A stretch of DNA of 64,000 bases, from contig NZ_JAPNJW010000001.1 of NCBI RefSeq assembly GCF_026626745.1, forward strand, positions 5,564,001 through 5,628,000, written 5' to 3'. The notes under the pieces are model-generated. The model was not told where the DNA came from and searched no databases. It saw only the letters and a program-made list of their open reading frames with translations. Source of the stretch: Nannocystis sp. RBIL2. Lineage in GTDB: Bacteria > Myxococcota_A > Polyangia > Nannocystales > Nannocystaceae. Below are positions 47,275 through 55,709 of this stretch, piece after piece. Made by a program: the position numbers and the translations under genes. Each line of letters begins with the position of its first letter. The first letter of the stretch is position 1.

Positions 47275-49587
47275 ATGACCGAACCGATCGTCGGCCTGAA
47301 CATTCGTCGCGAGGCCTCCAGCCGCAGCGCCAAGGTCGGCATCTTGCCGCGAGGCGCTCGCATCGAGGTCGGCGAGCGATCGGCCGACAAGAAGTGGGGG
47401 CGGATCTCCAAGGTCATCGAGGGGCAGATCGCGCCGGTGCGCGCGGGCACGCCGGTCGATCCGGCGGCCTCCACCGGCTGGGTGTTCCTCGGCGAGCTGG
47501 ACCCCGACACCAACACCGAGCCCGAGCTCGAGACGGTCGTCGCGGTCAAGCCGCCGCGGGCGATCCAGGCCGGCAAGCAGATCGGGTACCTCGGCGAATA
47601 TCAGCGCTACGAGGACGCGAAGCCGGTGCCGGAGCGCGGCAAGCGGCCGCTGCTGCACGTCGAGGTGTTCAGCGGCGAGGACGTGCCGGCGTTCATCGAG
47701 CGCTCGCGGACCTACGCGAAGACGCTGCCGGAGACCGCCCGCACCCTGCTGCAGGTCGAGAGCACGGCCAAGTTCGTGCAGCCGGGCCAGCCTGACGTCA
47801 CGGTGCCGGCGGGGACGCGGCTGGCGCCCGTCGGTGGCGCGGCCGCGGGACGATGGGTGAAGGTCCGCCGCAGCGAGGTGCGGGTCGCCGAGCGCTCGAC
47901 CCTCGGGACGTTCACGTCGTCGACCAACACCTACTCGAGCGGCGCGGTGTGGACCGGCTGGTACGTCGGGGCGCGCGACGACCAGCGCACGCGCACCGAA
48001 GCCGAGGCCGAGCGGCTGAACTATCGCAGGCGCGAGGTCATGCAGCCGAGCGGGCCGGAGCTGTGGGTCGAGCGCGGCGCGCTCGGCGAGGGCGGCGCGG
48101 GACCGGCGGCCGATGCCTCGGGGTGGAGCGCGTTCCCGCTGCAGGTCGCCAATCCGACCGGGCCCGAAGCCGGCTTCACGCGCGTGGTCCCGAAGGCCGA
48201 GCTCGAGGCTTTGCCCGCCGAGGACAAGGCGGTCGACCACGAGGGCAAGAAGTGGTGGCGCCTCGACGGGGTCGGGGCCGGCGGCGCGGCGGCGCGGCGC
48301 AGCAGCGGCGGGTGGGTCCGCGAGACCGGACACGACAAGGTGTCGTGGCAATCGCCGTGGGCCTGGCCCGGCTTCGAGTGCGTGTCCGAGGGCGAGGTGC
48401 GGCCGGTCGATCTGATGGCGCGCGACTTGCTGCGCGACGGCGCCGCGACGCTGCGCGAGGAGGGCGACTTCACCGCGCGCGCGGACAAGGCCGAGGGCAG
48501 CGCGCTGGTGACGAAGATCTACGAGCAGATCGACGAGAACCGCGACGGCAACCTCGACGCCCAGGAGTTGAAGACGGCGATGCGGCAGCCGCTGCTGGCG
48601 CGCGCGCTGGCGCGGATCGTCGCCCACTACGAGAGCGAGTGGGGCGGCGAGATGACGAAGTGGAACGAGCTCGACCCATTGATGCTCGAGGGTCTGCCCG
48701 AGTGGCAGGTGGAGAAGCTGCGGATCGACAAGCTGCGCTGGTGGACGGAGGTGGCGGGCAAGGTCGAGGGCTTCCCGGCGAGCCCGATGGTCCACCACAT
48801 CCACCCGATCGCGCTGGTCGCCAACTTCCTCGGCACCGGCGGCGGCTGCCCCAACTGCGAGGCCGAGATCACCGCCGCGCAGCTCAAGCAGATCTTCCCC
48901 AGCGCCACGGACGCGCGCATCGACGAGGTGAAGGCGGTGTTCAACGAGGCCTTCAAGAAGTTCGACATCGTGACCTGTCGCCGCAAGGCGCACTTCTTCG
49001 CCCAGGTGCGCGAGGAGGTCGGCGCGTCGGTGCGGGCGCTGGCCGAGAGCCTCGATTACCCGCCCGATCGCCTCATCAGCACCTTCAGTTACTTCGCGCG
49101 CAACCGCGCCGAAGCGCAGCAGCTCGGCCGCACCCCGGGGCACGCGGCGGAGCAGCAGGCGATCGCCAACCGCGCCTACGCCAACCGCAACGGCAACGGC
49201 AACATCGCCAGCGGCGACGGCTGGCGCTACCGCGGCAAGGGTTACTTGCAGCTCACCGGGCGCGGCAACTTCCAGAGCGTGCAGACCGAGATGAACCGCA
49301 AGTTCCCCGCGTCCGGCGTCGACATCATGGCCGACGGCGACCAGATCCTCGGCCCTCGCGGCGGCATGATCTCGGCGATGGGCTTCTGGACCAGCAATAG
49401 CCTCAACGAGGTCGCCGACCGCGGCGAGGCCGACGCCAACGTCAACTCGGTGACCGAGGTCGTCAACCGCCACACGCACTCGTACGCCCAGCGGCGCGGC
49501 CACTTCGGCGTCACCAAGGTCGCGTTCAAGCTGTCCGAGTGCACCGACGGCCGCCGCGGCGGCGCGACCCCGGCCGCCGCGCGCTGA
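47275..49587 (+). CDS. SH3 / EF-hand / GH19 chitinase-lysozyme multidomain protein
   Basis: 770 aa; ATG at 47275 after GAGGAG. No signal peptide. SH3-like region from residue 1 (VGLNIRREASSRSAKVGILP), further SH3-like segments, then about residues 415-440 an EF-hand (DENRDGNLDAQEL). The block HYESEWGGEMTKWNEL...MVHHIHPIALVANF recalls EF-hand T6SS-associated effectors. The C-terminal GH19 domain has the catalytic Glu region RKAHFFAQVREEVG and GDGWRYRGKGYLQLTGRGNF. It should cleave peptidoglycan or chitin. The lack of a signal and the nearby Hcp suggest a secreted antibacterial effector; this is inference. Confidence 0.85.
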   Translation: MTEPIVGLNIRREASSRSAKVGILPRGARIEVGERSADKKWGRISKVIEGQIAPVRAGTPVDPAASTGWVFLGELDPDTNTEPELETVVAVKPPRAIQAGKQIGYLGEYQRYEDAKPVPERGKRPLLHVEVFSGEDVPAFIERSRTYAKTLPETARTLLQVESTAKFVQPGQPDVTVPAGTRLAPVGGAAAGRWVKVRRSEVRVAERSTLGTFTSSTNTYSSGAVWTGWYVGARDDQRTRTEAEAERLNYRRREVMQPSGPELWVERGALGEGGAGPAADASGWSAFPLQVANPTGPEAGFTRVVPKAELEALPAEDKAVDHEGKKWWRLDGVGAGGAAARRSSGGWVRETGHDKVSWQSPWAWPGFECVSEGEVRPVDLMARDLLRDGAATLREEGDFTARADKAEGSALVTKIYEQIDENRDGNLDAQELKTAMRQPLLARALARIVAHYESEWGGEMTKWNELDPLMLEGLPEWQVEKLRIDKLRWWTEVAGKVEGFPASPMVHHIHPIALVANFLGTGGGCPNCEAEITAAQLKQIFPSATDARIDEVKAVFNEAFKKFDIVTCRRKAHFFAQVREEVGASVRALAESLDYPPDRLISTFSYFARNRAEAQQLGRTPGHAAEQQAIANRAYANRNGNGNIASGDGWRYRGKGYLQLTGRGNFQSVQTEMNRKFPASGVDIMADGDQILGPRGGMISAMGFWTSNSLNEVADRGEADANVNSVTEVVNRHTHSYAQRRGHFGVTKVAFKLSECTDGRRGGATPAAAR

Positions 49588-49599
49588 GCCGCGCCGCGC

Positions 49600-51006
49600 T
49601 CAGCCCTGCGGGTTGCAGGTCACGTTGTTGATCTGCCCGCCCGCCATGTCGCTGTAGGTGTACGGCGCGTTGAGCCCGTCGTACGTGGCGATCTCGTAGG
49701 TGTCAGGGTGGATCCGGAAGGCCTGCGTGCCGCCGAGGATCACCGCCCAGATGTAACCGTCGACGTCGATCCCGACCCCGCGCGCGAGCCCCGGGTTCGG
49801 CAGCGTCACAGTGTCGCCGACCATCATCGTCTCGGAGTCGACCCACCCGACCCCGCCGGTGGTCGCCTTCCACACGCGGCCCTTGAGGTCGACCGCCACG
49901 CCGCTGCCGCCGTTGCCGGGCTGGTTGCCGATCTGCGAGGCCCACTGCATCGTCGCCGGGTCGTAGCGCTGGCCGCTGTCGATCCACACCCGGCCCTTGG
50001 TGTCGACGGTGATGCCGTACGAGCCGCCGCTTATCGTGTAGTACTCGAGCGTCTCGTGGTCGACGTGCACCAGAGTGCCCGCGGACCAGATGTACATCCA
50101 AAAATTGTTGTCGCTGTCGACCGCGCCGCCGTACGGCCCGAAGGTCCCGCCGCAGGTGATCTCCGGCATGTGGATGGTGTCCTCGACCTCGCCGGTGTCG
50201 CCGTTGAGGCGGTAGACGAAGATGCCCGGCGAGCCGTCGCACGGCCACGGCGCGCCCTTGGTGCCGTTGGCCGCGGCCGTCCAGATCTTCTGGTCCTCGA
50301 ACTCGCAGGTGGCCTCGTTGTAGGTGCCCGAGGTCCAGGCGATCGGCCGCTGCGTGGTGGCGTCGGGGAAGGCGGTGAACCACGCCACGCACTCCTCCTG
50401 GTCGAACGGCAAGACGTTGTCCTTGCCCTGCGAGGTCTCGATGGTGCCGTTGCCGTTCTTGTCGGTGCAGTACTCCGGCCGCGCCCAGATCTTGGTGATC
50501 CCGCCGGCCCGGTTGGCGACCGCGACGGCCTTGCCGTCGATGCTGACCGAGGTCCGCGAGGGGTTGCCCGCCTGGTCGGCGCGAGTGATGTAGCGCCCCT
50601 CCTCCTCCATCGTCCGCGTGTCGATCTTGCTGATCGTGTGCTCGCCGCTGTTGGCGATCCACACGTAGCTCCAGTCGGTGTTGCCGCACTTGGTCGCACA
50701 CGAGCCGCCCTGGTCCGGGGCGGCGACATCGAGCTTGAGGCCGTTGGTCGTGGCGGTGCTGGTCGTCGGCGCCACGGTGGTGGCGTCGCTGTCGGAGTCG
50801 CTCGCCCCGCTGCTGCTCGTGGTCGTCGTCTGCCCGCCGCTGCCCGTGCTCGTCGGCGTGTCCGCGGTGGTCCCCGGCGGCGCGGTGGTCGGGGCGGTGG
50901 TGCTGGTGTCCCCGGCCGTGGTCTGCGAGCCGGCGTCACCGCACGCGACGAGCGCGAGCACCAGCGTGGAGCCGAGGACCCGCGACGGATCGATGCAGCG
51001 TTGCAT
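49600..51006 (-). CDS. NHL/Vgb-like beta-propeller lipoprotein
   Basis: 468 aa. The ATG at 51006 gives MQRCIDPSRVLGSTLVLALV and lipobox LVAC; a GTG at 51024 is possible. A Thr/Ser/Gly linker leads to propeller-like repeats: VWIANSGEHTISKIDTRTME, KAVAVANRAGGITKIWARP, GGAVDSDNNFWMYIWSAGTL, GITVDTKGRVWIDSG, GVAVDLKGRVWKAT, GVGIDVDGYIWAV. The pattern [VI]D-x-x-G-x-[VI]W matches NHL/streptogramin-lyase-like propellers. Cys pairs near 110 and 175. Likely a surface binding protein. It converges on the GH19 gene with only 12 bp between stops. Confidence 0.87.
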   Translation of the reverse strand: MQRCIDPSRVLGSTLVLALVACGDAGSQTTAGDTSTTAPTTAPPGTTADTPTSTGSGGQTTTTSSSGASDSDSDATTVAPTTSTATTNGLKLDVAAPDQGGSCATKCGNTDWSYVWIANSGEHTISKIDTRTMEEEGRYITRADQAGNPSRTSVSIDGKAVAVANRAGGITKIWARPEYCTDKNGNGTIETSQGKDNVLPFDQEECVAWFTAFPDATTQRPIAWTSGTYNEATCEFEDQKIWTAAANGTKGAPWPCDGSPGIFVYRLNGDTGEVEDTIHMPEITCGGTFGPYGGAVDSDNNFWMYIWSAGTLVHVDHETLEYYTISGGSYGITVDTKGRVWIDSGQRYDPATMQWASQIGNQPGNGGSGVAVDLKGRVWKATTGGVGWVDSETMMVGDTVTLPNPGLARGVGIDVDGYIWAVILGGTQAFRIHPDTYEIATYDGLNAPYTYSDMAGGQINNVTCNPQG

Positions 51007-51295
51007 TTTGTAAAGGGTATCCACGCGCCACGGTCGCGGGCAAGTACCTCAAAAGTCCACATACGCAGGCCCGTGGCTCCCAGGCCCCGGGTCGAGGAGA
51101 TCGCGAAAAACATGTCCGAAGAGCCAGACGTCCCATTCGCAGTCGCTCTTAGGAACTCGCCATTGCTTCTTGGAGCGACGCGCGATGGCGATCGCGGGCG
51201 ATCGACACGCGCTGGCTCTCGCCCGCACCCGGCCGCCCGGCCGCGCTCATGCGCTCGCATCACCGTGCTACGGTGGCTCCTGAAGGAGGATCGTG

Positions 51296-51397
51296 ATGAA
51301 GACCAAGAAGCAAACCAATCCCTTGCCGATCAAGACGGGCGTTCGCGCCGGCACGCGGCACGATACGGCCAAGAACTCGATCGGCAACATCCGCTGA
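51296..51397 (+). CDS. 33-aa basic peptide gene with strong RBS and terminator
   Basis: ATG at 51296 after GAAGGAGGATCGTG. The peptide starts MKTKKQTNPLPIKTGVRAG and continues TRHDTAKNSIGNIR: basic, no cysteine, Lys-rich first half, Thr/Asn/Ser second half. A terminator begins 4 bp past the stop and CACCG/CGGTG dyad symmetry lies just upstream (51261-51275). The ribosome binding site can pair with CTCC (51277-51280). The bounded unit argues for a real gene. Leader-core-like composition is compatible with a peptide precursor, but no maturation enzyme is adjacent; a small regulatory peptide is possible. Confidence 0.65.
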   Translation: MKTKKQTNPLPIKTGVRAGTRHDTAKNSIGNIR

Positions 51398-51401
51398 ACT
51401 T

Positions 51402-51440
51402 GCCCCCGGCGCCGCGTTGCTCGCGGTCCCGGGGCGTTTT
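51402..51440 (+). terminator. Intrinsic terminator of the 33-aa peptide gene
   Basis: GCCCCCGG...CCGCG pairs with CGCGG...CCCGGGGC (51402-51435) around TTGCT with one or two bulged bases, followed by GTTTT (51436-51440). This is the most canonical intrinsic terminator in the window and starts 4 bp after the peptide stop. Confidence 0.7.
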
Positions 51441-51584
51441 GCGCTGTCCCGACGCTCGGCTGCAGGCCGTCACTAAGCTGCCCCTGAAGCCAGGCCACCT
51501 ATTGCGAGCTCCCGACTCGGGCCATTCAGAAAAAATTGGCGGCTTGACGAATCGGTGAAGCTGGGCAAATTGTTTTGCTGTTCG

Positions 51585-52475
51585 ATGGCCGTCCCCGATC
51601 ACCCGCGGAGCTACGAGCCGCCCGGCGAGGGCGATGACGTCCGGCGGTTGCTGCATTCGGAGCGGTCGGGCGCAGTACGGACGTACGAGCTGCGCCGGCG
51701 CGGCGAGACAGTGACGACGGCGCGTGGTCGGCCCGAGCGCAGGTTCGCCGCGCGCACGACGACCACGCTCTCGCCCCCGGCGGCGGCCGCGTTTCTCGAG
51801 CGCCAGGTCGCGGCGCTGCAGGCCCGGGGCGCGCGGCTGCTGGCCGACGAGGCGGAATTCCCGAGCGCCGAGCGGCGCTTCACGGCGCTACCGGGCATCG
51901 AGCCCGAGGTCGCCAGCGAGGTCGCGCGCAACCTGCGGGCGCATCGGCGCAAGTTCGCAATGCTCGGCAAGCTGCAATGGGCGGCCGGCGACGACTGGGA
52001 TCTGCTGTTGTGGTCGCTGGTGCGGGCCGGTCGCGTGCAGCCGCTCCGCGACGTCGAGCTGTGGATGCTCCTCGGCGACGCCGCGCTCGAGGCCGACGCG
52101 ATCACCGTGATGGACCTGCTGACCAGGCTCGTCGACCTCCCCGGCCTCTACCGTGCCCGCGGGTACGACGAATACGCCGAGGCGATGCCCGGCGGCGACG
52201 CGGCCGCCGAATCATTGCTGTGGAGTGCGTACCTCGACCAGCGCGGCCACGTCGACGCGCGGGCGAACGAGCTCCCCCCGCCAATGCAACTCGGCCTGTG
52301 GTTGATCCGCGCCCGCGCCGGCGAGCACGTCCCCGCGGCGGCGGCCGAACCAATCGCCGCGTGGCTGCGCGCGCGTCCGCGGCCGTTCACCCCGCTCGAG
52401 GCGCTCGCCGGCGACGTCTTCGTGAAGCTCGACGTCCCGGAGCTGCTGCAGCGAATCGACGGCGCGGCGCGGTGA
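51585..52475 (+). CDS. WGR-like domain protein of unknown function
   Basis: 296 aa from the ATG at 51585 (a GTG at 51555 is possible). Residues about 18-85 resemble a WGR domain: AVRTYELRRRGETVTTARGR then LSPPAAAAFLERQVAALQAR. The rest is helical (LWSLVRAGRVQPLRDVELWM, VMDLLTRLVDLPGLYRARGY). WGR domains often bind nucleic acid or act in protein contacts. There is no signal peptide. It ends 9 bp from the convergent HTTM gene. Confidence 0.7.
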   Translation: MAVPDHPRSYEPPGEGDDVRRLLHSERSGAVRTYELRRRGETVTTARGRPERRFAARTTTTLSPPAAAAFLERQVAALQARGARLLADEAEFPSAERRFTALPGIEPEVASEVARNLRAHRRKFAMLGKLQWAAGDDWDLLLWSLVRAGRVQPLRDVELWMLLGDAALEADAITVMDLLTRLVDLPGLYRARGYDEYAEAMPGGDAAAESLLWSAYLDQRGHVDARANELPPPMQLGLWLIRARAGEHVPAAAAEPIAAWLRARPRPFTPLEALAGDVFVKLDVPELLQRIDGAAR

Positions 52476-52484
52476 CCCGTCGCC

Positions 52485-53333
52485 TCAATCGCGGCTGAAG
52501 GCCCGCCGCAGGCGATGCAGCCGCGCCTCGTCGACGAACAGCACGAAGAACGCGCACATCTGCAGGGCGAAGAACACCAGCTCGCGCATGGTCACCGCGA
52601 TGGTGAGGAACATGCCGAAGCCCATCGCGTAGCCGAGCGGGCGCAGGCGGCGGACGGTGAACAGCAGCGGCGAGGCCAGCTCGAACGCCAGCGCGAGGTG
52701 CTGCAGGCCGGCCCACACCGACATCGGCAAGGTGCGGACCATCCACGCCGCGCTGTCGGTCATGAAGTTGAGCTGGACCTGATACCACAGGGTGTCGCTG
52801 TGCGCCAGCCAATCACCGTACCTGACCTTGCAGACACCCGCGCCGAACAGCTGCACGATCAGGGTGAATTGCAGCACCCGCAGCGGCCAGGCCGAGCGGA
52901 TGGTCGCGCGGCCCTCGGCGTCGGTGGCGATCGGCGGGGCGAGGGCGAGGATCAAAAGGCCGCCGAGGAAGATCTTGTTGATCGTGAACGCCGCCAGCCG
53001 GTCCGCCCCGGTGACGTAGGCGGTGCCGAGCAGGACCGGCCAGATCGCCAGGCGCGGCTTGATGCCGACGATCAGCGCCACGATCGAGGCGAAGTAGACG
53101 ACGCCGAACCACGGCAGCGCCGCCTCCGACAGCAGCGGCACGGCCTGCTGGAACCCGCCGCTCGCGCCCCCGCTCGGGTGGTAGCCGACCGGCGTGAGCC
53201 ACTCCGCCGCGAAGCGCCAGCGGAACACGACGTAGTACAGCAGCGTCGCCGCGAACAGCGAGCGGAACGCGACCAGCCGCCCGGCGGCGACCGGCCCGAA
53301 CACGAACGCCTGGGCCCGCTGCAGCGGCGTCAC
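52485..53333 (-). CDS. HTTM-domain membrane protein (SdpB-like)
   Basis: 282 aa from a GTG at 53333. Six or more membrane helices: RLVAFRSLFAATLLYYVVF, WFGVVYFASIVALIVGIKP, WPLRVLQFTLIVQLFGAGVC and AMGFGMFLTIAVTMRELVFF. It matches the HTTM (vitamin-K gamma-carboxylase-like) fold, including the Q-F-G-AG-x-x-K region in helix 6. The catalytic residues of true carboxylases are not evident. It is the last gene of the ether-lipid operon and follows an SdpA-like gene, recalling sdpA-sdpB pairs. Confidence 0.85.
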   Translation of the reverse strand: MTPLQRAQAFVFGPVAAGRLVAFRSLFAATLLYYVVFRWRFAAEWLTPVGYHPSGGASGGFQQAVPLLSEAALPWFGVVYFASIVALIVGIKPRLAIWPVLLGTAYVTGADRLAAFTINKIFLGGLLILALAPPIATDAEGRATIRSAWPLRVLQFTLIVQLFGAGVCKVRYGDWLAHSDTLWYQVQLNFMTDSAAWMVRTLPMSVWAGLQHLALAFELASPLLFTVRRLRPLGYAMGFGMFLTIAVTMRELVFFALQMCAFFVLFVDEARLHRLRRAFSRD

Positions 53334-53339
53334 GCCGGG

Positions 53340-53445
53340 GATTCTCCTGTCTCTTCGACCATGCCCAAGAACATGCCTCTTCGCACATGTCTCATCAAGC
53401 AGACCCGCCCATCACCTCGTGGACACGTCCCTTCGGACACAGGCT
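53340..53445. repeat. Cluster of ATGTCC/GGACAT-type elements between operon genes
   Basis: Within about 100 bp lie TGTCTCTTCGACCATG, ACATGCCTCTTCGCACATGT and GTCC-CTTC-GGAC (53427-53438); a related word, CTGTCCCTTCGGCCATC, follows at 53464. Several inverted CATG arms can pair in alternative ways. It is the densest patch of the dispersed hairpin family and separates the SdpA-like and HTTM genes. Confidence 0.55.
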
Positions 53446-53451
53446 TAAAGC

Positions 53452-54006
53452 TCATCGCCCGCCTGTCCCTTCGGCCATCCGCAGGTCGTGGCTCGACAGC
53501 ACGCGGACCGTCTGGGGCGTCGGCGCCGGCTTCTGCCAGTGGCCGGTCGGCGGGCGGGCCGGGTCGATCTTCTGCGCGCCGGCGAGGAAGCGGACCGCGA
53601 CCACCGGCGTGCGGGTCGGGTTCAGCTCGCGGTCGCGGGCGGCCACCCAGCGGGCCAGGTCGAGGCGCGACGCCTCGTGCTTCGCCCCGAAGCGCTCCAT
53701 GAAGCGGTCGAAGCGGCTGCGGTAGCCGAACGGCTCCATCGGGAACATCGCCCGCTCGTCGATCGGCTCCCACTCGCGCCGGCCGTCGCGCAGCACCTGA
53801 ATATAAAAGTACGACACGCTCTCGGGCCGGTGGCGGAACAGGCAGGAGATCGCTCCGAGATCGCGGACGACCGTGGGCCACCACGTCGCCGGCGCCGCCT
53901 GGATCGCGCCCTGGCTGATCGGCACCACCCAGACCACGAGCACCAGCAGCGCCGCGGCGACGTCGCGTCGCAGCGGGCGCGCGGGCGCGGGCGCGGGCGC
54001 GCTCAC
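53452..54006 (-). CDS. Single-pass membrane protein, SdpA-like by context
   Basis: 184 aa from a GTG at 54006 that overlaps the agpS stop (GTGA), so coupled to it. One N-terminal helix (VAAALLVLVVWVVPISQGAI), then a soluble domain with WWPTVVRDLGAISCLFRHRP and VSYFYIQVLRDGRREWEPID. The size, the single helix and an HTTM gene next to it match SdpA/SdpB pairs, which in Bacillus export and mature the SdpC toxin. Residue-level similarity to SdpA was not tested, so the name is tentative. Confidence 0.6.
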   Translation of the reverse strand: MSAPAPAPARPLRRDVAAALLVLVVWVVPISQGAIQAAPATWWPTVVRDLGAISCLFRHRPESVSYFYIQVLRDGRREWEPIDERAMFPMEPFGYRSRFDRFMERFGAKHEASRLDLARWVAARDRELNPTRTPVVAVRFLAGAQKIDPARPPTGHWQKPAPTPQTVRVLSSHDLRMAEGTGGR

Positions 54007-55679
54007 CCGGGCAGCACCTTGCCCGGGTTGCACGTGTGCTTGGGGTCGAGGCTGTCCTTGAGGCCAGCCAGCAGCGCGACCCCGACCTCGCCCTTCTCGC
54101 GCAGCAGCCACGGCGCGTGGTCGGTGCCGACGCCGTGGTGGTGGCTGATGGTGCCGCCGCCCGCCACGATCGCGTCGGAGGCGGCGCGCTTGATCGCCAG
54201 CCACTGCTCGACCTCGGCGCCTTGCTTCTGCGGGAAGATCATCGTGAAGTAGAGGCTCGCGCCGTCGATGTAACCATGGGACAGGTGACACATGACGATC
54301 GCGCGCGCATCGGCGTCGGCCGCGTTGTCGCGCAGGGCGTCGTGGATGGCCAGGTGGACGCCGCGGTAGAGGTTGTGCAGGTCGGACCAGCGGACCGAGG
54401 TCTCGAGCGTCTCGACGGCGATCCCGCGGTCGAGCATGGGGTCGCGCATGTACGGCATGGCGAACCGCTTCGAGAACCAGCGCTCGCCGGGGCGGTTGCC
54501 GAGGTGCACCCCGCCGAGGCGCTCGATGACCGCGCGGGTGCGGACCTGCGACTCGAGCACCGTCTCGCGGTCGCCCTCGAGGCCGACGATCATCAGGCAG
54601 CGGCCCTCGCCGTAGCCGCGCCACGCCAGCGCCTGCATGGCCGCGCGCTCGATCGCCCCCGGCGGCTTCTGGGCCGCCGAGAAGCTCTGCAGGAAGTGCG
54701 TCTCGGACCCGTCGGACAGGCGCAGCATCGCCACCGGCAGCTCCTCCTGCAGGATCGTCCGCACCGCCTTGGCCCCCGCCTCGAAGTCCTTGAAGAAGAA
54801 GCCGCGGTAGTCCTTCTCGGCCGGCACGCGGTGGATCTTCACCGTCGCCGCGGTGATGACGCCGAGGATGCCCTCGCTGCCGGCGACGAACTGGTTGAGG
54901 TTGGGCCCGGCCGCCGAGGCGGGGAAGCTCTCGGTGCGCCACGGGCCCTTCGGCGTCGCCAGCTCCGCGGACACCAGCCACTTCTCGGCCTTGCCGTAGC
55001 GGTACGACTGCTGCCCGGCCCCGCGCGCGGCGATCCACCCGCCCAGCGTCGAGAACTCGAACGACTGCGGATAGTGGCCGAGGGTGAAGCCCTCGCGCTG
55101 CAGCGTGCGCTCGAGCTCGGGGCCGTAGATGCCGGCCTGCACTCGTGCGGTCAATGACTCGCCGTCGATCGCCAGCACCCGGCCGAGCCGCGTGGTGTCG
55201 AGAGTGACCACGGCCTTGTGCGCGTCGCCGCGGATCGCCGAGACCCCGCCGACCACCGACGAGCCGCCGCCGAACGGGACCAGGGCGACGCCCTCGCGGT
55301 CGCAGTGGTTCACCACCGCCTGCACCTCTTCCGCGCTGCCGGGGTAGACCACCGCGTCGGGGGCGTGCCGCAGGTCACCTGCCCGAACGGCCAGGAGGTC
55401 GAGGTAGCTCTTGCCGCGCGAGTGGAAGGCGCGCTCGTAGCGGTCGGTCTTGACGTGATCGGCGCCGACGATCGCCCGCAGGGCCGCGAGGTCGGCCTCG
55501 GCCAGCGCGCTGGCCGCCAGCTCGAGGCGGTCGAGCGGCGCGGCCGGGCGGTGCGGCAGCGTCTTGCGCCCGAGCTGGTCGGCGACCCAGCGCCACACCT
55601 CGGGTTCGCGACGGCCCAGTTCGAACCCGGCGTGGACGAAGCCCCAGCCGTTCCAGCGCAGCGCGCGGCGGTCGATCAT
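54003..55679 (-). CDS. agpS: Alkyldihydroxyacetonephosphate synthase (ether lipid)
   Basis: 558 aa, FAD-dependent oxidase fold. The PCMH-type FAD domain (VVYPGSAEEVQAVVNHCDRE, VPFGGGSSVVGG) is followed by an FAD-oxidase C-terminal domain. GGTISHHHGVGTDHAPWL near the end and YFTMIFP are AGPS hallmarks, with the His-rich loop and the catalytic Tyr. It exchanges the acyl chain of acyl-DHAP for a fatty alcohol, forming the ether bond. Myxobacteria use such enzymes for alkyl lipids during development. It lies between a lipid kinase and the SdpA-like gene. Confidence 0.92.
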   Translation of the reverse strand: MIDRRALRWNGWGFVHAGFELGRREPEVWRWVADQLGRKTLPHRPAAPLDRLELAASALAEADLAALRAIVGADHVKTDRYERAFHSRGKSYLDLLAVRAGDLRHAPDAVVYPGSAEEVQAVVNHCDREGVALVPFGGGSSVVGGVSAIRGDAHKAVVTLDTTRLGRVLAIDGESLTARVQAGIYGPELERTLQREGFTLGHYPQSFEFSTLGGWIAARGAGQQSYRYGKAEKWLVSAELATPKGPWRTESFPASAAGPNLNQFVAGSEGILGVITAATVKIHRVPAEKDYRGFFFKDFEAGAKAVRTILQEELPVAMLRLSDGSETHFLQSFSAAQKPPGAIERAAMQALAWRGYGEGRCLMIVGLEGDRETVLESQVRTRAVIERLGGVHLGNRPGERWFSKRFAMPYMRDPMLDRGIAVETLETSVRWSDLHNLYRGVHLAIHDALRDNAADADARAIVMCHLSHGYIDGASLYFTMIFPQKQGAEVEQWLAIKRAASDAIVAGGGTISHHHGVGTDHAPWLLREKGEVGVALLAGLKDSLDPKHTCNPGKVLPG

Positions 55680-55709
55680 CGGTCTGTCCCTTCGTACATG
55701 TGGTGAGAC

